Shown here piece after piece: positions 56,865-64,000 of a stretch of DNA of 64,000 nt. Each line of letters begins with the position of its first letter. The stretch's first letter is position 1. Source of the stretch: G963717155 sp963717155 (lineage in GTDB: Bacteria; Actinomycetota; Thermoleophilia; Gaiellales; JALYLC01); NCBI GenBank assembly GCA_963717155.1, contig OY970326.1:2914001-2978000 (forward strand). The letters run 5' to 3'. A program made the translations under genes and the position numbers. The notes beneath the pieces are model-generated. The model worked only from the letters and a program-made list of their open reading frames with translations, did not search any database and was not told where the DNA came from.

Positions 56865-56903
56865 GACTGGCTCGGGTCGGGGGCTCGCGCCCCCGACCTC
56901 GTG

Positions 56904-57564
56904 TCAGGCCGCCGAGAGCGCGAGGTCGAGCTGCTCGCCGAGCGGGGCGCCCGGGACGAGCACGCCGTCGAGCGCCGCCGTGCCGATGGTGAACGCCCAC
57001 ACGTCACGGCTCGCAAGCGCGCGGATGCGCTCGGCCGAGTCGACCGAACCGGCGCAGATGACCGGCAGCGGCGTCGCCGAGACGACTGCCTCGACGAGCG
57101 CGTCGACGTCGCCGTCGTAGCGGTACGCCAGCAGGTTGATGCCGTCGACACCGAGCCCGTGCGCGCGCTTCGTGTCGGCGACGATCTCGTCGATCGAACC
57201 GCGCAGCAGGCACGGATGGCCCACGATCTGGCCGACGTACGGGAAGAACTTCACGCCGGTGCCCGCGAGGATCTCCTGCATCTCCGGGATCAGCGTGCCG
57301 CCGATGCAGTAGTCGGGCCGCACCTCGGCCGCCACGCGCGCGGATGCGAGCGTCGCCTCGTCCGACTCTGCGACGACCTCGAGGTAGGACGTGTGGCCGT
57401 TCGCGCGGATCTCGTCCATGAACTCGGCGAGCTCCTCGCGCGGGAAGCCCCACGTCCTTGCACCCGACGTGCGTGACGCCCGAGTCTGCGATCGAGGCGT
57501 AGACCGCGCGCGCATCGGCCAGGGTCACGTCGTCCCTCGTCAGCATGAAGATGAACTCGCTCAT
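56904..57564 (-). CDS. TIM-barrel protein of unknown reaction (frameshift)
   Basis: About 219 residues, ATG 57564. The (beta/alpha) pattern is clear: EFIFMLTRDDVTLADARAVY, THVGCKDVGLPREELAEFMDEI, TSYLEVVAESDE, DYCIGGTLIPEM, KFFPYVGQIVGHPCLLRGS, GINLLAYRYDGDVDALVEAVV, and PLPVICAGSVDSAERIRAL, the last being the phosphate-binding strand typical of this fold. A shift near 57455 interrupts it. The barrel with CAGSVDS suggests a phosphosugar enzyme such as an epimerase/aldolase. It is divergent from the dehydrogenase at 57650. Confidence 0.7.
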
Positions 57565-57583
57565 CGTCCTCACTTCCACAAGT

Positions 57584-57592
57584 TGTCTGACA
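57584..57592. promoter_or_regulatory. TGTC-N-GACA palindrome in the divergent gap
   Basis: TGTCTGACA, between the TIM-barrel start (57564) and the dehydrogenase start (57650). Immediately downstream is TATATT, a possible -10 for the plus strand. Together with 55243 it suggests shared control of the two loci. Confidence 0.45.
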
Positions 57593-57649
57593 TCTTGGTA
57601 TATTCTAGTGCTGCGAGGGCGCGCACGTTGGCCTAACTACGGAGGATGC

Positions 57650-58707
57650 ATGCGAGCCGCGATCTGGGAAGGCCCGGGACTCATGGCGATGGGCACCGTG
57701 CCCGATCCGACGTGTCCGGTCGACGGAGTGTTGCTGCGCGTGCTCGCCTGCGGCATCTGCGGCACGGACGTACGATCGTTCTACAACGGCGATCGCCGGA
57801 TCGAGCCGCCGTGGGTGCTCGGCCACGAGATCAGCGGCGAGGTGCTCGAGATCGGCGAGGCCGCGGCGACGGAGGTCGCCCTCGGCGGCATCTCGGTCGG
57901 CGACGCCGTGCACTGCATCTCGACGCTCTGGTGCGGGCGCTGCCGGATGTGCCTCGGAGGCAACGAGCACCTGTGCCTGCGCGGCGAGCTGATGGGCTTC
58001 AACTACCCCGGGCGTACGCCGAGCACGTGGCGATCCCCCAGATCGCGCTCAAGAACCTCTTCCGGATTCCCGACGGCCTCTCCCCCGCCCACGCGACGTT
58101 CGCCGATCCGCTGTCGGACGTGATCTGCGGGCACAAGGACATTGCGATCGGCCTCGACGACACCGTGGTCGTGATCGGCGCCGGCCCCGTCGGGACGGCC
58201 CACGCGGCGCTCGCGAGACTCCAGGGCGCAGGCCAGGTGCTGCTGTGCGAGCGCAGCGCGAACCGGCTCGCCCTCGCCGAGGCGATCCTCGGACAGGATC
58301 GGCTCTCGTACGTCGACACCGAGACCGTCGACATGCAGGCCGAGATCATGCGCGCGACGGAGGGCTTCGGAGCCGACGTCGTGATCGTCGCGTGCTCCAG
58401 CGACATCGCACAGGAGGAGGCGATGGAGCTGGCGGCGCCCCGCGCCCGCGTGCTCTTCTTCGGCGGCCTGCCGAAGGGCACGACGGCGATCCGGTTCCCG
58501 TCGAACATCCTCCACTACAAGGAAGTACAGGTGCACGGGTCGTACGCCTCCCGCCATCGGGACCAGGTGCACGCGCTCGACATGCTTGCGCGCGACGTCG
58601 GCGGGATCCGCCGCGTGATCGGCGCCATCGTGCCGCTCGAGGAGGCTCCCGACGCCTTCCCCGAGATACGCGCGGGCGGCGTCCTCAAGGTCGTCGTCGC
58701 TCCGTAG
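57650..58707 (+). CDS. zinc-dependent alcohol dehydrogenase, polyol/threonine type (one frameshift)
   Basis: About 350 residues, ATG 57650, GGAGG upstream. Catalytic zinc ligands in CGICGTDVRSFYNGDRRIE and GHEISGEVLEIG; the structural zinc loop is CGRCRMCLGGNEHLCL. NAD motif VVIGAGPVGTAHAALARL. One extra base near 58012 shifts the frame between YPG and AYAEHVAIPQIAL. It would oxidise a hydroxyl of the sugar or polyol that the neighbouring kinase phosphorylates. Confidence 0.87.
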
Positions 58708-58710
58708 CCG

Positions 58711-59448
58711 ATGGCGACCTCTCGCAGCTCGCTGCGCTTCCAGCTTGCCGACGTCCTGCGCGACCGCATCGTCGACGGCGAGCTGAGCCCCGGCGATCGG
58801 CTGCCCTCCGAGCCCGACCTCGCCCGGGTTCTGGGCGTCTCGCGCGCCTCGGTGCGGGCGGCCATCACGCTCCTCGAGGAGGACGGGTTCGTCCGCAGGC
58901 GCCGCGGTTCCGGCACCTACATCGCGAACCGCCCGGTGCACAACGACCTGGGCCGCAACTTCGGCGTCTCCTCGATGATCGCTGCGATCGGGCTCGAGCC
59001 GGGCGTCGTCGACGAGCACTGCGAGACCGCGCCCGCGCCGCCGGAGATCGCAGCGGCGCTCGGCATCGCCACGGGCGAGCCGGTCAGCATCCTGCGCCGC
59101 GTGAGGACGGCGAGCGGCCGGCGCGTCGTCGACAGCACCGACTGGCTGCGGGCCGACGACATCGGCGAGGACGAGCTGCGACTCGTCGCGGACGGCTCGA
59201 TCTACGCGATCCTCGCCGAGCGCGGTCTCCCGATCCACCACGGCATCGCGCAGGTCACGCCGGACACGGCCGACGCCGAGATCGCGCAGCGCCTGCACGT
59301 CCCTCGCGGCGCCCTCCTCCTGACCATGTTCCAGGTCGACGAGACAGCGAACGGCCGCCCCGCGCTGGTGTCGCGCGAGCACCACCTGGCCGACGCGTTC
59401 GAGATCACCATCTACCGCCGCGGGCCGAGCTCGGAGCACGAGGCGTGA
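58711..59448 (+). CDS. GntR-family regulator (UTRA) of the FGGY locus
   Basis: An intact protein of 245 residues, ATG 58711, four bases after the dehydrogenase stop. HTH: FQLADVLRDRIVDGELSPGDRLPSE-type, ARVLGVSRASVRAAI, FVRRRRGSGTYIA. UTRA domain from about residue 90, with GEPVSILRRVRTASGRRVVDSTDWL. The stop overlaps the kinase start (GTGA). It probably responds to the sugar or its phosphate. Confidence 0.9.
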   Translation: MATSRSSLRFQLADVLRDRIVDGELSPGDRLPSEPDLARVLGVSRASVRAAITLLEEDGFVRRRRGSGTYIANRPVHNDLGRNFGVSSMIAAIGLEPGVVDEHCETAPAPPEIAAALGIATGEPVSILRRVRTASGRRVVDSTDWLRADDIGEDELRLVADGSIYAILAERGLPIHHGIAQVTPDTADAEIAQRLHVPRGALLLTMFQVDETANGRPALVSREHHLADAFEITIYRRGPSSEHEA

Positions 59449-60969
59449 CCGGCGACCTCGTGATCGGGGTCGACGTCGGATCGCAGGGAACGTGCGCGCA
59501 GCTGATCGACGCGAGCGGCAAGCTCATCGGCGCGTCGTACGTCGCGCATCATCTCTCGTATCCGCGTCCCGGATGGGCCGAGCAGGACCCGCGCGAGTGG
59601 GTGTCGGCGCTGACCGAGGCGCTGCGGCGAGGTCATCAGCGAGATCCCGTCCGAGCGGGTCGCGCGATCGCGTTCGCCTCGCAGCTCGACGGGCTCGTGC
59701 CCGTCGACCGGGCGTGCGAGCCGGTGCGCCCCGCGATGATCTGGATGGATCGCAGGGCCGATGCGGAGTGCGACATCGCGGCCGCGTGCATCGACCCGGC
59801 GCGGCTCCGCGAGATCTCGGGCTGCAACCTCGATGCGAGCCACGTCGCAGCGAAGATCGCCTGGCTGTGCCGCCACGAGCCCGAGGCCGAGCGCGCGACC
59901 CACTCGTACCTGCTGCCCGGCGCCTACGTTGCATACCACGCGTCCGGCGTGCTGGCGATCGACCCGTCGAACGCGTCGTCGACGATGCTGCTCGACGTCC
60001 GCGAGCGCCGCTGGTCGGCCGAGGCGTGCGAGGCGTTCGGCATCGACCCGACGCGGCTGCCTCCGATCGAGGCGCCGCAGAGCGTGCTCGGCCCGGTCGC
60101 CGCCTGGCTGCGCGAGGCCACCGGGCTCACGGCGAGCACGCAGGTCGTGCTCGGCTGCGGCGACGAGATGGCCGGCACGCTCGGTGCGGGCGTCGTCGAG
60201 CCGGGCGATGTCTGCGACGTCATGGGCACGGCAGAGCCCGTCTGCGCCGTCACGGACGTGCCGCTGCACGACCCCTCGGGCGTTGTCGAGCTGCATCCCC
60301 ACGCCGACCCCGAGAGCTGGCTGCTCGAGAACCCCGGTTGGCTCTCGGGTGGTGCGTACCGCTGGTTCCGGGACCATCTGGGGAACGGCGAGGTGGAGCA
60401 GGCATCGCGCACGGGCGAGGACGTGTACGAGCTGCTGAACCTCGTCGCCGCGCGAGGCGCCTCCGGGTGCCGACGGCCTCGTCTGGCTCCCGGCGCTCGC
60501 AGGCGCGATGACGCCCGAGTGGAACGCCCGAGCACGCGCCACCTGGTTCGGCCTGACGCCCGCGCACGGCCGCGCCCACATGCTGCGAGCGCTGTTCGAG
60601 GGCAACGCGCTCGCGCTCCGCGACGTGCTCGGCGCGATCCGCGCGACGGGCCGCGAGATCCACGAGATCGTGTGCGTGGCCGGCGGAGCGCGTGGGCGGC
60701 TCGCGATGCAGATCCGCGCGGACGTGACCGGCGTGCCGGTGTCGCGACCCGAGGATGTCGAGACGACGGCGCGAGGCGCGGCGATGCTCGCCGCGGTCGG
60801 CGCCGGCATGTATCCGACCGTCCGCGAGGCGGGGCACGCGATGTCGGTGGCGCGCGTCGACCGGATCGAGCCCGACCCCGCGCGGACCGCGGTGTACGAC
60901 GAGCTGCACGGACGCTACCGCTCGCTCTACGCGGCGCTGCGCCCGCTGTTCGACACACTTCCTGCATGA
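59445..60969 (+). CDS. FGGY-family carbohydrate kinase (frameshifts)
   Basis: About 505 residues, GTG 59445. Phosphate motif VIGVDVGSQGTCAQLIDASG, then GWAEQDPREW, FASQLDGLVPVD, MIWMDRRADAEC, VLGCGDEMAGTLGAGVVEPGDVCDVMGTAEP and VCVAGGARGRLAMQIRADV. Extra bases near 59629 and 60464 break the frame. It belongs to the xylulokinase-like branch; the exact sugar is not readable. Confidence 0.88.
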
Positions 60970-61670
60970 CAGGCCGCGTGCTCGTGATCGAGAACGACCC
61001 GAAGCTCCACGGAACGGGGCGGCTCGGCGAGGCGCTCGAGCGCTCGGGGCTCCCGTGGGAGCGCACGCAGGCCTGGAGCGAGGACGTCGGCCGACTGGAC
61101 GCGCGCGACCTCGGCGGCATCGTCGTGATGGGCGGCGAGATGAACGCGCTGGACGACGAGCACTACCCCTACCTCGCACGCGAGGTGGTGCTGCTGAAGG
61201 ACGCGGTCGCGCGGGACGTCCCCGTCCTCGGCATCTGCCTCGGCGGGCAGCTCCTGGCCCGCGCCCTCGGCGCGCGAGTGATGCCGGCTACGGCGCTCGA
61301 GGGCGGATGGGTGCCGATCTCGCCCGCGCCCGATCTGAACGGCGACCCGGTGCTCGGACACCTCACGGCTCCCACGGGCGTGTTCTCGTGGCACATCGAC
61401 ATCTTCGACCTTCCTCGAGGCGCGACGCAGCTCGCGACCGGCGCCTTCACCGAGCAGCAGGCGTTCCGCTACGGCAGGGCGTGGGGGCTGCAGTTCCACC
61501 CCGAGGTCGACGCCGAGCTGTTCGAGACGTGGCTGGCCGCCCATCCCTCGCTCGAGATGGACGCCGCGGAGGCCGACCGGCTGCGTGCCGAGGTGCGCGC
61601 GGGAAGCGCCGCGTCGGCGTCGTTCATCGCGCGGCTGTTCGACGGGTTCCTCGGCCAGGTGGCGTCCTGA
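60966..61670 (+). CDS. class I glutamine amidotransferase (GMP synthase-like)
   Basis: An intact protein of 234 residues, ATG 60966, overlapping the kinase stop (ATGA). Catalytic triad: nucleophile in GICLGGQLLARALG near residue 90, His/Glu in QFHPEVDAELFE. The C-terminal extension lacks a partner synthetase domain, so it would act alone or with another protein, as in GuaA-like gamma-glutamyl hydrolases. Confidence 0.88.
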   Translation: MTGRVLVIENDPKLHGTGRLGEALERSGLPWERTQAWSEDVGRLDARDLGGIVVMGGEMNALDDEHYPYLAREVVLLKDAVARDVPVLGICLGGQLLARALGARVMPATALEGGWVPISPAPDLNGDPVLGHLTAPTGVFSWHIDIFDLPRGATQLATGAFTEQQAFRYGRAWGLQFHPEVDAELFETWLAAHPSLEMDAAEADRLRAEVRAGSAASASFIARLFDGFLGQVAS

Positions 61671-62299
61671 TGCCAAGCGCGATCGTGATCGGTGCCGGAC
61701 CGGGAATCGGAGCGTCGGTCGTCCGCCGTCTGTCGCGCGAGGGACTCGCCGTCGGCGCGATCGCCCGCAACCGTGCGACGGTCGAGTCGGTCGTCGCCTC
61801 TGTAGCGGTAACCGCCGACGTCACCGACGAGGACGCGCTCCGCCGGGCACTCGACGAGATCGTCGGTCGCCTCGGTGTGCCGTCCATGCTCGTCTACAAC
61901 GCCGCGCTCGTGCGTCGCGACCGGATCGGCGAGCTGACGGCGGGTCAGCAGCTGGACGCGTGGTCTGTGAACGTCGTGGGTGCGATCACGGCGATCGCGC
62001 ACCTCGCGCCGCGCATGGTGCAGGCGGGCGGGGGAACGATCGTGCTCACCGGAGGGATGCCGGAACCGCTTCCCGATGCGACGAGCCTCTCGCTCGGCAA
62101 GGCCGGCGTGCGAGCGCTCGCGCACCTGCTGGCGAAGGAGTACGGGCCGGAGGGCATCCACGTCGCGACCGTGACCGTCGGCGGCGCCGTCGCGCCGGGA
62201 ACGGCGTTCGATCCCGACGACATCGCAGACCAGTACTGGCGGCTGCACACCCAGCCCGAAGCTGCCTGGGAGCTCGAGGTCGACTACCCCGGCCTCTAG
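61670..62299 (+). CDS. SDR-like protein lacking the usual catalytic tyrosine
   Basis: An intact protein of 209 residues, ATG 61670 (TGATG overlap). Cofactor motif VIGAGPGIGASVVRRL and YNAALVRRD resemble SDRs, but the expected Y-x-x-x-K is replaced by LSLGK (SLSLGKAGVR), and the usual Ser is in LTGGMPE. It may be a cofactor-binding or non-oxidoreductase member. It ends the operon. Confidence 0.8.
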   Translation: MPSAIVIGAGPGIGASVVRRLSREGLAVGAIARNRATVESVVASVAVTADVTDEDALRRALDEIVGRLGVPSMLVYNAALVRRDRIGELTAGQQLDAWSVNVVGAITAIAHLAPRMVQAGGGTIVLTGGMPEPLPDATSLSLGKAGVRALAHLLAKEYGPEGIHVATVTVGGAVAPGTAFDPDDIADQYWRLHTQPEAAWELEVDYPGL

Positions 62300-62308
62300 A
62301 GTGGTCTC

Positions 62309-62464
62309 GTGGGACGGACGCCGATCCTTGCCTTCATCGCCGCCATCCTGTTCTTCATCGCGGCGGCGAACGAGGGCCATCTGAACCACTGGGGCATCAC
62401 GATCGTGCTGATCGTGGTCGGCGCGTCCTCGCTCGCGATCGGTATCTACCGGTTGCGGGATTAG
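62309..62464 (+). CDS. small two-helix membrane protein (51 residues)
   Basis: GTG 62309 to TAG 62464: VGRTPILAFIAAILFFIAAA, then an NEGHLNHWG loop, a second helix ITIVLIVVGASSLAIGIY, and a basic end. It is shorter than usual gene-calling limits but has a clean two-helix plan. It lies between the SDR-like gene and typA. Confidence 0.55.
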   Translation: MGRTPILAFIAAILFFIAAANEGHLNHWGITIVLIVVGASSLAIGIYRLRD

Positions 62465-62498
62465 GCGCGGCACGCGGCACTGCCTATACCCTCGGGAC

Positions 62499-64000
<1,502 letters not shown>

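Noticed and set aside
58245..61670. An apparent 1,141-residue protein joining dehydrogenase, kinase and amidotransferase regions
   Set aside because: Only the kinase middle and amidotransferase parts are real in this frame; the rest is Arg/Ala-rich out-of-frame translation.

Overview
This is a GC-rich chromosomal segment (about 70% GC by eye) from an actinobacterial-type genome. The clues are GTG/TTG starts, long operons whose genes overlap by ATGA or GTGA, an LLM-class flavin oxidoreductase, exported proteins that open with a 'YANVTATIAL' or 'FANVTSLLAL' leader of a kind I associate with Thermoleophilia, and a mycobacterial/rhodococcal-type microcompartment locus. Thermoleophilia is a guess, not a demonstration. 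No rRNA, tRNA, CRISPR array, insertion sequence or prophage was seen.

Quality caveat. Many genes are broken by single-base shifts although their conserved motifs continue in the next frame. Where I could reconstruct the repair, it was nearly always removal of one extra base, usually G or C. I treat these as sequencing or assembly errors, give the full gene span and mark the breaks. TypA, BMC-H, the permeases and many small genes read through cleanly.

Layout. 1-5.8 kb: a partial SIS-domain protein, a GNAT acetyltransferase, a GAF-PAS-GGDEF-EAL protein and small exported or membrane proteins. 5.9-16.3 kb (minus strand): one tightly coupled operon that matches the Mesorhizobium-type vitamin B6 degradation pathway step by step (pyridoxal 4-dehydrogenase, 4-pyridoxolactonase, FHMPC dehydrogenase, HMPDC decarboxylase). 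It also carries a molybdenum hydroxylase, a NicX/M29-like protein, a cupin, a VOC protein, a zinc alcohol dehydrogenase, an LLM oxidoreductase and a GntR regulator. 16.4-23.4 kb (plus strand, divergent): a BMP-type ABC importer, a pyridoxamine-pyruvate aminotransferase homologue and the FAD subunit of the hydroxylase. No flavin MHPC oxygenase is visible; the hydroxylase plus NicX-like pair could be an alternative way to open the pyridine ring.

23.5-33.8 kb: an oligopeptide-type transporter split around a CocE-like hydrolase and three small genes, one of them a TIR/deoxyribosyltransferase-like orphan, followed by an L,D-transpeptidase and a polar amino acid-type binding protein. 33.8-42.2 kb: tandem amidohydrolases, a collagen-like exported protein, an M14 carboxypeptidase, a TIGR03118-like protein, a P1 peptidase, an S4 protein and a large exported protein. 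42.2-45.7 kb: glycerol kinase, glycerol-3-phosphate dehydrogenase and an NTF2-like protein.

46.5-56.9 kb: a complete bacterial microcompartment (BMC) operon of the RMM/AAUM type: class III aminotransferase, CoA-acylating-type aldehyde dehydrogenase, two BMC-T, one BMC-P, one BMC-H, an uncharacterised BMC-associated protein, APH kinase, SDR, GntR regulator, an acetamidase/formamidase and an APC permease. The substrate is probably 1-amino-2-propanol or aminoacetone. 56.9-62.3 kb: a second catabolic locus (TIM-barrel protein, zinc alcohol dehydrogenase, GntR, FGGY kinase, glutamine amidotransferase, SDR). A TGTC-N-GACA palindrome lies upstream of both the permease and this locus. The window ends inside typA.
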